Origin: Liolophura sinensis
Taxonomy: Eukaryota > Mollusca > Polyplacophora > Chitonida > Chitonidae
Length of the DNA: 64,000 nucleotides
Assembly: GCF_032854445.1 (NCBI RefSeq)
Contig: NC_088298.1
Location: 795,474-859,473, forward strand
Direction of reading: 5' to 3'
Below are positions 53,397 to 63,840 of the stretch, in pieces. A model generated the notes under the pieces. The model saw only the letters and a program-made list of their open reading frames with translations, did no database searches and had not been told where the DNA came from. Numbering within the stretch: position 1 is the first letter of the stretch; the number at the start of each line of letters is the position of its first letter. Made by a program: the position numbers and the translations under genes.

Positions 53397-54045
53397 TTGT
53401 ATGGATTATCCATTCATACACTGACGGATCAAAGGATGGGGACAGGGCTGCGGCTGTCATGGAGCAGCGAGTCCCTTCCTTTCGTCTTCCATCCTCTTCT
53501 TCAATATTCTCTGCTGAGGCCAGAGCTATACTCCTGGCCTTATCATATGTTTCTTCTGGGTGTGCCCAGAGGGCAATGATATGCAATGACTTGCTCTTTT
53601 GCCTTCTGGCTATAGGGAATAATAAATTTAAAAATCCCTTGATCCTTCAAACTTTAGCCATACATAGGAAATTAATTAGAAGAGGTAAAGATATTATATT
53701 CTGCTGGATACTAAGTCATACTGGTATCCATGGAAACACAGTCGCAGACAGGGAGGCGAAAGCCGCCCTCAATAAACCCATATGTAAGCTTAAAATCCCT
53801 TATGCTGACATGAAGTCCAATATAAATATATTCGTCGCCTTTGGCAGGCTGAATGAGACTTGCAGATCTACAATAAACTCCATGCTATTCATCCTGTGAT
53901 TGACTGCAATACTGATACTGGGCGAATGTGAATGAATAACGCATAATTTCATACTAGATGGGGGCAGTGCTCCCGAGTGTGTTGGATGCGACGTCCAGTA
54001 CGACAGCAATCATATCTTGATTGACTGTGTGGACTTTGGCCATTG
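53397..54045 (+). pseudogene. RNase H and start of Cys/His segment of LINE copy E
   Basis: TDGSKDGDRAAAVMEQ (first Asp), FSAEARAILLALSYVSS (Glu), AMICNDLLFCLLAIGNN (second Asp reads N-D), WILSHTGIHGNTVADREAKA. Then PECVGCDVQYDSNHILIDC at 53970 and the break at 54045. Confidence 0.85.
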
Positions 54046-54680
54046 CAGGGGACAGCTTGTCCGTCATTTAATTTGAGTTCAGAATTCAGATGTTACCGTC
54101 GGATTTAGCGGTGGACGACTGTCGCCGTCGGAGGAAACGGAGATCAAAGCAGCATGGCAGCGTACAGAGCTGCGCCAGACCACGGAAGGTGTTAATTGTT
54201 CAGCTTTTTAAGGGCAGTAATTTTGGTATCTACTTTCCGGTTCCGGAGATTAATGTAGGCGACTGATACGGCCAAGAAGTTGTAAGTACAGTAAGCGTAA
54301 AATGTAACAACAGCAACACAACGTTAAAATTACTAAACACAATATTGGTCCTCGTTTTGTTCTAATGACCCCTCAGGTTGTCAATCATCTGCAAGCCCTT
54401 TAGTACTGTATGCACGTGTTAGTTATTAACTGTAAAATACGTGTGTGTTTCCCTGTTTAATCTAGTCGATGTGGGTTTTCAAGTACCGTAAAGTTCCTAA
54501 ACATGTGATTATATTTTAACAGTAACGTAATTATACGTCTGTTTGTATTGTTTCAGAGCTCGAGCCACCACAACCACCTCCACCACTACTACTATCTTTG
54601 CTATAGTCACCATCACGATCACATGTTGACTGCAAAGCATCCATTGTAACAGTGGCTTTTAATAAAGAGTGTGTACAAGA
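54046..54680. mobile_element. Unclassified 635-bp insertion in LINE copy E
   Basis: Not LINE sequence. Flanked by GACTTTGGCC (left, about 54030-54039) and GACTTTCGCC (right, 54680-54689), where an uninterrupted copy has one such block. It begins near GGACAGCTTGTCC and ends TTTAATAAAGAGTGTGTACA, with AATAAA close to the end and a TTGTTTCAG acceptor-like site at 54548-54556. Could be a retrocopy of a host 3' end, a solo LTR or a SINE; no family recognised. Confidence 0.55.
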
Positions 54681-54826
54681 CTTTCGCCTATACCCATGTT
54701 AGAGAAAGAATCTACACGGTCAACTCTATATATGATTTTTTTCACAACATTGCTGGTGATGTCGTCACAAATTATTTGAAGCCCATTGGCCTTTATCATA
54801 AGATATTAATTTTAATTATTATTAAT

Positions 54827-55091
54827 AGGGGCTGCGTGGCTCAGTTGGTTAGCGCTCTAGCGCAGCGTAATAACCCAGAAGCCTTTCACCAATGCGGTCG
54901 CTTTGAGTTCAAGTCCAGCTCATGCTGACGTCCTCTCCGGTCGTACATGGGAAGGTCCGACGCAACCTGCGGATGGTTGTGGATTTACCCACGGGCTGTG
55001 CAAAGTTTCCTCCCACCATAATGCTCGCCGCCGTCACATAAGTGAAACATTTTTGGGTACAGCGTAAAACACCAATCAAAGAAATAAATAA
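54827..55091 (+). mobile_element. SINE-1, full-length, in LINE copy E 3' UTR
   Basis: ATTATTAAT on both sides (54818-54826, 55092-55100). A-box GTGGCTCAGTTGGTTAGCGC, B-box TTTGAGTTCAAGTCC, tail AAATAAATAAA. Confidence 0.92.
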
Positions 55092-55344
55092 ATTATTAAT
55101 ATATAAAAATTTATCGATAAGAAGTTATGTATACATTTCTTGATATACTTTTTTAGAAATGCAGGGTTTCGAGTTTTAACTGTTTTTGGTTGTTCTTATC
55201 TGTTTTAAACATGTCCAAACATTAATGTTTCATTTTTGATGTTAACACCTCCATATCCGAAACCTCAACCGGCTCGTGTTTTCACCTTGCTCTCGCCACA
55301 ATATGGCTCAAATATTGCCGATGTGCCATTAAACCATAATTATT

Positions 55345-55370
55345 CATTCATTCATTCATTCATTCATTCC
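55345..55370. repeat. (ATTC)n at LINE copy E 3' end
   Basis: Six ATTC units directly after GATGTGCCATTAAACCATAATT, the eroded family tail. Confidence 0.9.
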
Positions 55371-55375
55371 GGTAA

Positions 55376-56424
55376 ATGTGTGATTTTGAATTTGATACAG
55401 TCAAAAATAATATTGAAACAGCTGATAGCCTTATCGCAAACTAATCTACTGTGTCGCATATTCCGTTCACGGAAACTTTTTCTAGAACTCTGCTTAAAAT
55501 CTGAATCAGTCCATACCGCTTCACATAAGACGCATCTCATTTACATACTTGTCAAATTAGTCAAACATGATCTTTGAACTGCCTAAAGCAGCTCAATATA
55601 AATTATGGGGTAAGTAGGATATGCAACTGGTGCTCATTATATCAAAGTTATCAAACTGGTGTTGTAATTTATATCACACCAAAAAAAGAGAAGGTAACAA
55701 ATAACATAGGCTTAACCGTGGGTTTTTTTGGAAAAGAGATGGAAACAAACCTGGGCGGCCACAGTCGTGTTTTTTTCTGACATTCTTTAAATCAGTTTTT
55801 AATCTGGAATTCTTACGAAGACACTGAATGCGCCATTCTAGAGCAAACAGAAGCGCAGTGTCGCGTCTCTCGTATCTCACGCTGATATGCTTATAAGGCA
55901 AATCAGCTCGCTATGCTTTTGATGCCTATTTCGACTTGGTTAGGTCTTGTCTTTACTTTCAACGAATTTGATATAATTGATACCTGATTAGAAATGTAAC
56001 ATGTTATAATTAAAGACGTATATACTGTAAAAATTGCGTACGACGTAGTACATCACTGACAATTTCTTAATGAACAAAGGCATATTTCGACATGATAAAA
56101 TTTTAAAACCTTAGCATTCGGTAAGGTTCTTGGATGCATTGAGAGTTGGTTCCACGATGTCTCCCCAGAATATTTAGAATAACTTTTAAGGCTTTAGGAG
56201 GGATGATGTTCATTGGTTTTGTAGATCAAAGGTTATTTTGATAGACAGTTGCAGTGTAGGGAAACTGGTTGATCAGGTAGTTTTGGGTAAGTCCATTCAG
56301 TCATTTAAACATTCGTACAGGTTTGTGCAACTATTCCGTTCTGTTTAAGCCATATTGTTAAGATTATTTACCTAATTCTGTCTAAACCATGGCGTTAAGA
56401 TCACTAGATTATTTTAGCTGATTC
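55376..56424. other. gene-poor stretch
   Basis: No recognisable gene or repeat. Confidence 0.4.
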
Positions 56425-56500
56425 TGTAGCGGAGGTAAACTGACAAGAGGCAATACTTCACCGATTACGCGTACACATTTGCTTCGTTGTTCTGTTTAAC
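56425..56500 (+). repeat. Dispersed repeat R-A
   Basis: GGAGGTAAACTGACAAGAGG and CAATACTTCACCGATTACGC. Confidence 0.65.
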
Positions 56501-56957
56501 TGTTTGCTATAAGTTTATCATACTAGGAAACGGATTCCGGTAAGTCAAACACCATATTGATCCATCCTTTTCAGCGATGAAGAGCTATGAAATGGTGATG
56601 TCTACCAAGTAGTCGTTACACATAGCCCAAACGAAAGAGCACTTAAGACAAAGGCCGCCAGTAAAACGAATAACCATCGTAATAGGGGCAAAACAGTGGA
56701 GTATGGCGTGAAACAGAGATCAATTAAGGGCCTGACAACATTAAACATACGGTTCGTCTATTTTCTAGAACCCTAAACAGACAAGTACATGTTGAATTTA
56801 ATGCATAGATGTATTAGAACTCAATATTCTCGGTATTATGTAATATTGTTATCTAGTTTCTGTCGCCTGACCTGTCCGAATTTTATGTTGGTTCAGATTT
56901 ATTATATTTCCTATTTTGAGAACATCGTTACTGCAGTTGGTGGATGATATTTCGTTA

Positions 56958-57085
56958 GGGCCTACGTGACCGAGGTGGTTAGCACGCCAACGCAGCGCAA
57001 TGACCCAGTAGACTCTAACCAATGCAGTCGCTGTGAGTCCATGCTGGCTTCCTCTCCGGCCGTCCGTGGGAAGCTCTGTCAGTAT
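56958..57085 (+). mobile_element. SINE-1, 5' half
   Basis: CCTACGTGACCGAGGTGGTT head, AATGACCCAGTAGACTC, a shortened B-box GTGAGTCC and CTTCCTCTCCGGCCGTCC; the 3' half is missing. Confidence 0.8.
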
Positions 57086-57309
57086 TTCTGCTGTCTTTTA
57101 CCTTTACTAAGATTAAAGGTGAACTTTAACCTGAACTCATTAAATGAAAATTTCATGTTACTGTACAAGTAACTTTGTGAAAGCAATTCATTACGTCATG
57201 TAAGGGGGGGGAGAGGATTCGTATCTCAAAATGTCATTACGATCCAATATCCAAGGGAAGCAAGCCATGCCGTTTTCAGCAAATTATAGACCGTTTAAAT
57301 TTTTGCGGT

Positions 57310-57365
57310 TTGTTTCTGGCCAAACACACCGTATTTCACCGGCAACGCGTGAACATTCATCAACC
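57310..57365 (+). repeat. Dispersed repeat R-A, short
   Basis: CACACCGTATTTCACCGGC followed by AACGCGTGAACATTC. Confidence 0.55.
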
Positions 57366-57711
57366 GTTAAACAGTCGTTGCTCCTCAAGCGTTTGCAAAA
57401 ATTCCAACGTATCTAATAGCGCTTAACCTGGGGCTAGCGGCCGTAAAGGCAGCCATGCTCATTACATCCTCATCACATGATGCCTTTATGACCAGTTGCA
57501 ATCAAAGCGCGATTGGGATACCTTATTTAATTGTTATTTGACCGGGAACTCATTCATGGAACACCGAACTTGATGTTATATGCACGACTCTGAAGTTCAG
57601 AGCCTGCTGTCTGCTTCTGCCTTAGAATATTCCAGAATACGTTCAGTTCGGTGTCTGTTTGTTTACATCAAGTGTTCAGGAATTTTCTTATTCTAGACAG
57701 TTCCATCAGGC

Positions 57712-57720
57712 TATATAAAA
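57712..57720 (+). promoter_or_regulatory. TATA box of the candidate LTR
   Basis: TATATAAAA in a GC-richer context (CAGGC before it). Confidence 0.5.
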
Positions 57721-58077
57721 CCTATGAAAGCAGGTCAAAGGGAGAGAACGGAGAATTATTGAGAGTTTTGGATGCTTTCGCTGTGTATTAATTTAGTAGG
57801 CCTTTTGTGTTGAATTTTGGTGTCTTTATAGCCTCTGGCTTTGTTATATCTCCACCGAGCACTTGTTCAGTCCGAGCTTGTATATTTGATTCGTGCTCTT
57901 GTGTACACAGTGCTTATTAGTACACGGACCCTGTCTGTGGAATTTTGTGTATATTTCGTCATACACTCAGTTATACTGTGGATTTTCCCTCTTGTGAATT
58001 TGCCTCTGAGCATTTATGCCTGTGTGGTATATATATATATTGTGGAATATATGCGTCCGTTTGGACTTGACACCGTA

Positions 58078-58150
58078 AGTACTTTAGTATTTGTATAGAT
58101 ACTGCTATCCTTTCTTGTTAAACTTAAGTACTTTAGTATTTGTATAAGTC
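58078..58150. repeat. Short tandem duplication in the candidate LTR
   Basis: AAGTACTTTAGTATTTGTAT occurs at about 58077 and 58126, each followed by a CTTGTTAAA block. Duplicated blocks of this kind are common in LTR U3 or R regions. Confidence 0.8.
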
Positions 58151-58794
58151 TTATTATCTGTTCTTGTTAAAGCTAATAAATTGTTGTAAAATAAAATCTG
58201 CTGGTTTTGGTTACGTTTTGTGCGGCTAAACTGTCGTGTATTTCGAACAAGCCACCTCTTTATAATACAGACAGTTTGGGTCGTAACATTGAACTTCGGA
58301 ATATCCACTGTCTGTCTTGTATAATTGAAAAGTGATGACTGCTTCTCTGTTGTGTGTTACCGGCTTTATTTCCTAGTTGTATAATTTCTCACATACCCTT
58401 TGTCTTTGAAAGCTAGTGTTAAACGTTGTTTAGTAAATGCATCTTGCGATTACCGAATTGGAAAGCCCTTTACGGAGTATAGGGCTTATGTATATTTACT
58501 CTGCTGTATGCTTTTCATTGCAATCTGATGACCGTCAGTTTCACATAAAAACATTGCACTTCGCCTTAACTTTGAACGCATAAGTCTTGTTACATAGATA
58601 ACAAAACTAATACGTTAACCAAACCATTGTCACAGTATTTCATCGCAGCTGTTTACGCCTTTTGAAGATCCAAAGGCGTGTCTTCCTACTGCACCGATAG
58701 CGACCGAAGTGTACTTTGTTTTGACAGATAATGTTGGAAACCTAAATCCATCCGCACGGAAAAACATCTCCCTGACAATGTTCTTTCGAAAGTT

Positions 58795-58990
58795 CCTTGT
58801 ATTCTTGAGGATCCAGCAAAATCAATTACATCCAGCGCTCTGAATCAACGCTCCGGGCAACTGTTCTGGAACATTACATTAGTGGGCGGGTCAGGTGGCC
58901 AGCGAATGCTTTTCCTTTCCTCTTCAGAATTCTACTGATATAATTTATGGTGTTTATTTAGCTAGCAATCGCAAGTACTTCCCATAACTC
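58795..58990 (+). repeat. Dispersed repeat R-C
   Basis: GATCCAGCAAAATCAATTAC, AACTGTTCTGGAACATTACA and TTTATTTAGCTAGCAATCGC, parallel to 47376-47594. Confidence 0.6.
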
Positions 58991-59397
58991 TCCAGGAAAC
59001 ATGTGGTTAAGTAGGATATACCGGCTGAATATATATTTAATAAATGTGGACCTTGGTATGACCCAAGTGATTGTCAAGTGGATCACGATAGTAGGGAACC
59101 TAAATCCGTTGTTCAGCAAATTTAGTACCGAACACTGTGCACTTTTATACCACAAGGGGGGAAAATGGTACATTTTCTAGCCTATTCTTGGAAGTAAGCT
59201 TTTCTGTCTCGCATGAGGTTAAAATCGATAATAGTTCTCGCTTTGTTGATATCAACATTCAGTTTTCATTATAATTAATCGCCTCGAATTTTGATGAAAC
59301 GACGTTCTTACATATCTGTGCTAGCGAGCTGAATTGTTGTCGGGACAATTTGACACAGGATTTTGCAAAAATTCCGACGTTTTCGAAATGCTACGGG

Positions 59398-59500
59398 GAT
59401 CCTCGGTGGCTCAGTCGCTCAAGGACTTCTTCTTACCGCCAAGATAGACCCCTAGCAAGTAATAGGCTCGAATCCATGGTTGTCTGGTGAAGGAGGGCGG
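59398..59500 (+). mobile_element. tRNA-like SINE head, divergent
   Basis: GATCCTCGGTGGCTCAGTCG (A-box-like) and AGGCTCGAATCCATGG (B-box-like) 60 bases apart, without the SINE-1 body. Could be a SINE-2 relative or a decayed tRNA pseudogene. Confidence 0.4.
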
Positions 59501-60119
59501 TATAATTATGGAACACCGCTTTGCTGCTGGAACGAAAACCTTAGCCGTCGTCCAAGATCAAAACACTAAATACTAATGGACATTTTGTTTTTTACAAATT
59601 TGTTCTTGTGTGAATTTAATCTGGTTTTGTGCTTACCATCATAACAGATGAAAATCCAGTTGTTCTTAGCTAAATGCTCACTAAGGGTGAGGCTAATATA
59701 TATTTTTTTTGTTTTCCCTGCCGCAAACTTGACAAATAACGTCTTTTAGCTACTAAGTAGCGAAACTGTTTTCTGCTCATTAAATACCAAAATTATTGGC
59801 TATGGCTTAGTCTTGCTAGACAGGTACAGATTAACACCATCTGTATGAAAGAATGCTTTTACATTGTTAGACTGGAACAAAAATTCTCCCCTAGGCCTGT
59901 ACATCTTGTGTTGACAGTATCTGTAGTACCCCTAATTGCCCAAAATTTCGTTCACAAAAGTCCATTTTTGGTGCTGAAACTTACAATTTTAAGACGAATA
60001 TCACCCTATGTTCCAAGCCAACATCAAAACAGTTTCCATAAAACGTTTTAAGGCGGTGGTTCTTGAAACAATCCAGTAGTACGTGTAACCTTACTCACTG
60101 GGCGGGAGACACAGGACCT
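59501..60119. other. gene-poor stretch
   Basis: 59845-60051 is open without motifs. Nothing recognised. Confidence 0.4.
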
Positions 60120-60279
60120 CGTGGTGGGGTTTGGTCATTGAAGCCATCTATTCGAGTAAACCGCATGTGGAGTCCCTGACACGTTTCCTGTTGGGTATCC
60201 CCAGGTTCAGGCATCGCCCTTGTTGGCACTCCATGGTGGGTGGGGTGAATTCTTATTTAATATCTATAATGTCTTCCTT

Positions 60280-61299
60280 AAACCTTTCGTCCAATGTCTC
60301 TAGTGTATCCATCAGGTCTTCCTCTCAGCCGACGTCGTCAAGTGCTGATAAGAAGACGAACTTGGAAGCTTTATACGATTGGCATGATAATAAAACGGAC
60401 AAGAGTGAACAAAAGCCGGCCTCAAAAATTCATCCCTTTCTTTTAAAACTTAAATCCGGAGACATTCGCATTGAATCTTTTCAGCGATAACAACCTAACG
60501 GAGGAAGAAAATTTCCGAGAACCAGGGTGTTATCAGTGTTAAACCATTCACAACAAAGAAATCTTGTAACATCCTTAAACTAAATATATACCTTTTGACC
60601 TTCAACACTACCTCCCTTCCGTCGAATATCTACATTGGCCCGTATGGTGGTGTTGTGGATTTATTTATCCCTAATCCGACACGTTCTTTTAATTGCCAAA
60701 AATTTTGTCACGGCAAGGGCAAATGTAAGAATAAAATGGTTTGTTTCAGATGCGGCAGTGAAGGTTTCGACTGCAGCGACACAGTTAAGTGTTGCATCTG
60801 CGATGGAGATCACATGGCCTCCTCAAGGGACTGTCCCCTTTTGCTTAAGGGAAAACAAATTATCAGCATAAAAATTAAAAACAATATATCTTACCAGGAC
60901 GCTGGGAAATTGGTCTCACTCTCTAATACTTCTACAGACATCGTTTGCCAATGTCGTTAAGCAAGTAACATCTGTTGCTACTCAAACCTGGCCCAATGGA
61001 AACGTCAAACCTAGTTCTTATTGTGTGCAACTTTCGTCTCAGACCGCGTTTAATTCTTGCTCAACCCAGACTATTTGAACACAACAAATATAATCAGTAA
61101 ACCTAGTGGACCCAAAGAGGGTCCCCCTAAGGCCACTAGGGACCCTGTTGAAACTTAATGAAGTTGGATCGTTGGAGGACGTTGTGTTCAACATCAGATG
61201 CGATGTAATGGATCACCCGCACCAGGGAGATCTTCCAGCCGTTCTAAAAAGGGTCGTTCTCGGTCCAGATATAAATCTCCTATACGTCTCCCACCATAA
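60280..61299 (+). pseudogene. ORF1 of LINE copy F
   Basis: 60595-60960 carries FNTTSLPSNIYIG, FIPNPTRSFNCQKFCHGKGK (knuckle 1 decayed: first Cys to Ser in FNC context, GH to CH), CFRCGSEGFDC (knuckle 2 with His lost) and an intact third CCICDGDHMASSRDC. It then breaks. The C-terminal region ends at the TAA of TAATG, 61297-61301. Confidence 0.8.
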
Positions 61300-63310
61300 T
61301 GTCTGTACCCAACAAAATTTTTACAGGTAAATCCCATTGAAATAACACAGCTAGTTCAGTCTTTAAATCCAGTTGCCCGGAGTCTTCAGGAAACTCACCT
61401 GAAGACATGTGGCAAAGGTCAAATAACTGCTACAAATTATACACTTTATATCACTTATTCTAGTGAGGAAGAGCGAGCTTGTGTCGACACCTCTATTTTC
61501 CTGAATAATAATATAATTCACAGCCCTGTTGGTCCCGTTGCTGAGCTTCAGGCTGTGGCCCTCCGTGTTTCTTCGTCGGAAACAGTTACTTTGTGTTCGC
61601 TATATATTCCTCCTCATTCTTTGTCATTCTCATAATGCCTATAACCCCCTATGGGCAGTAATAATATAAATAATATAGGCAGAATATTGAAAGATTTTTT
61701 ATCGAAAGATGAACTGTGTTTCAGTGATGGTTCTGATACCTATTTACGTTCAGGTAATCGTTCGTATTCAGCTATCGATCTCACTATCACAGATCCATCA
61801 CTTCTCCCGGATTTTTCTTGGAAAGTATATGATTATCTCTGTGGTAGTGACAATTTTCCTATAATCCTAGAGCATCTCAGTTCAAATTCTTTACAACGTA
61901 TAGCTAGGTGGAAATTCGATAAAGCACACTGGATGGAATTTGAGATGTTCTGTGAGGCTGACATCTTTGCAGAGAATATCCATGCTGCGCATGATCCTTT
62001 GTAAAAATTTAATAAACTTATGTTAACAGCATCTGATAGAACCATCCCTAAGACCTCGATCAATCCCAAATTCAAAATAAACCCTGGTACGATAATGAAT
62101 GCCGCAAAGCCATAAAGGATCGTAACAAGGCCGGCGCTGATTAATCATTGTCCTAATAATAATAATTTAGACCAGGTTGGTGTATCGACAGCTAAGCCTC
62201 GTCGATTTATTAAGTCCAAGAGACGATCTTGTTGGCGAAATTTTGTTTCAGGCGTTACGTCAAAATCACCCATGCGTAAGGTCTGGAACATGGTTCAGAA
62301 AATTAAGAGCGCAAACAATACAGCCAAAGTTCAGCATTTAAGAAGTGGAGACACTTTATTAACATCTCCATCCGATATAGCGAATGAACTATATGAAACA
62401 ATATCTCAGAAATCTTCCGCTGAGAATAACACTGCTGAGTTTCAGCATACTGAAAAACAAAAGGAGAAAATGCAATTGGTTTTTTCATCTAATAATTTAG
62501 AAGATTATAATCGACCCTTTTCCATTGAAGAGCTTCAAGCTTCGTTGAAAAAGGCACACGATACTGCGTGCGGACCAGATAATATATATTATAAGCTTCT
62601 GAACCATTCAATATCTGAGTCACTTGAGACTCTCTTGGACATACTTAATGATATTTGGCTAACTGGTAAATTCCCGTATTCATGGACGGAGGCGTGTATT
62701 ATCCCGGTTCCTAAACCGGGAAAGGGTCATGCTGATCCAAATAATTACCGTCCCATAGCTCTTAGCAGCTGTGTCTGTAAGACTATGGAACGGATAATAA
62801 ATGATAGGCTTGCTTGGTGTTTAGTAACAAACCATTTAATATCTAATACACAGTGTAGTTTCCGTAATGGTTTCATCAGTAATAAACATTTGGTGTATAT
62901 TTTTTTTTACCTTGAAAAGCCCTACTACACCACATGAAAATATAGTATTTTAAACCACCTCGCGGATATAGGCCTGAAAGGAAGATTACCGATATTTATG
63001 TGTGAATTTTATCTGATCGTCAGTTTAAGATACGGGTGGGGTTCTCTCTTTCTGACTATTATGAGCAGAAAATGGGTGTACCCCAGGGCAGCATTCTATC
63101 GCCTACTCTGTTCAGCATAAAAATAAATAGTCTAGCTAAAACATTAACATCTGGTATAGAAGGCTCTTTGTTTGTTGATGATTTCCTTGGATGCTACCGT
63201 GCCAAAAAAGAATGAATAACATCGAACGTCAGTTGCAGATTTGTCTCAATAAGATCGAGAAATGGCCAACTGAAAACGGTTTTAGATTTTCAATGTCTCA
63301 CACCGTCGGC
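61299..63310 (+). pseudogene. ORF2 of LINE copy F (endonuclease and RT)
   Basis: Endonuclease: N-terminus partly deleted after MSVPNKIF; 61651-62004 has LSKDELCFSDGSDTYLRSGN and YSAIDLTITDPSLLPDFSW, with the triad as SDN (61846-61854). RT: 62272-62937 is open for 221 codons (KVWNMVQKIKSANNTAKVQH, ACGPDNIYYKLLN, LNDIWLTGKFPYSW, PVPKPGKGHADPNNYRP); then GVPQGSILSPTLFSI and a LFVDDFLGCY catalytic box near 63170, Tyr to Phe. Confidence 0.85.
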
Positions 63311-63840
63311 TGAATTATATGAGGATTTGTATTTGATTTATGATATTTACGTAGATCGGTTGTGGAAGAAGCCAGGAGAGTCTCCGGAAAAGTAACCGGA
63401 GCTATGTCCCCTACTTTAATATTGGCCTCCACAGTATGGTCCTTAACACGAGTGCCGAACGAAGGGATCTTGTTAGGAGCATATTTGTCTACATATAACG
63501 GATTAAAAACACAGTCGTCGGCAGGGTTTGTTGGATGAGCTGTAAGCTTTGTAGCTCATTGAAGGCTCAATTTTATACGCCTGTGATTTAAAGGAGGCTC
63601 GTCAGCCTCTACGTATAAACTCTCTACCGGCGAGGTTCTAAAAGCACCAAGGCTGAGCCTCAGACCTTGGTGATGGACGGGATCCAACACTTTGAGATAT
63701 TATTTCCTCGCAGAACCGTAAATGATGGATTCATAATCCAATTCAGACCTCATCAGAGAACGATATAAATTAAGTAAAGTGAATCGGTCAGCACCCAAAT
63801 CGATGCTTGTCAAGACCTTAATTATATCGAGAGCCTACTG
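63310..63840 (-). mobile_element. Inverted LINE family-1 thumb fragment
   Basis: Minus strand from 63840: DIIKVLTSI, LGADRFTLLNLYRSLMRSEL, DYESIIYGSARK, HHQGLRLSLGAFRTSPVESL and FNPLYVDKYAPNKIPSFGTR, to the NKSNTNPHIIQ-like segment at 63312. Opposite strand to copy F and head-on with its broken RT end. Confidence 0.85.

Larger units (their letters stand above)
48063..55375 (+). mobile_element. LINE family 1, copy E, near full-length with nested insertions
   Basis: It has both the 5' UTR start (shared with copy C) and the 3' tail with (ATTC)n at 55340-55370. Carries a SINE-1 at 50422-50575, a SINE-2 tail at 51831-51894, a partial thumb duplication at 52660-53400, an unclassified insert at 54046-54680 and a second SINE-1 at 54827-55091. 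Removing these gives roughly 6 kb, my best estimate of the full family length. Confidence 0.85.
57574..58288 (+). mobile_element. Candidate solo LTR (715 bp)
   Basis: Starts TGTTA and ends TAACA (perfect 5-base inverted ends with TG...CA). TTGA lies on both sides (57570-57573, 58289-58292), a 4-bp duplication as Gypsy-type elements make. TATATAAAA at 57712-57720, about 140 bases in, and AATAAA at 58175-58180, about 600 bases in, are placed as promoter and polyadenylation signals of an LTR. No internal retroviral-type coding region is adjacent, hence solo. Confidence 0.6.
60120..63310 (+). mobile_element. LINE family 1, copy F, truncated at both ends
   Basis: Starts in the 5' UTR (CATCGCCCTTGTTGGCACTC, as in copy D) and runs to the RT catalytic loop (SHTVG after EKWPTENGFRFS). 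It is then joined to an inverted LINE piece. Confidence 0.85.
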
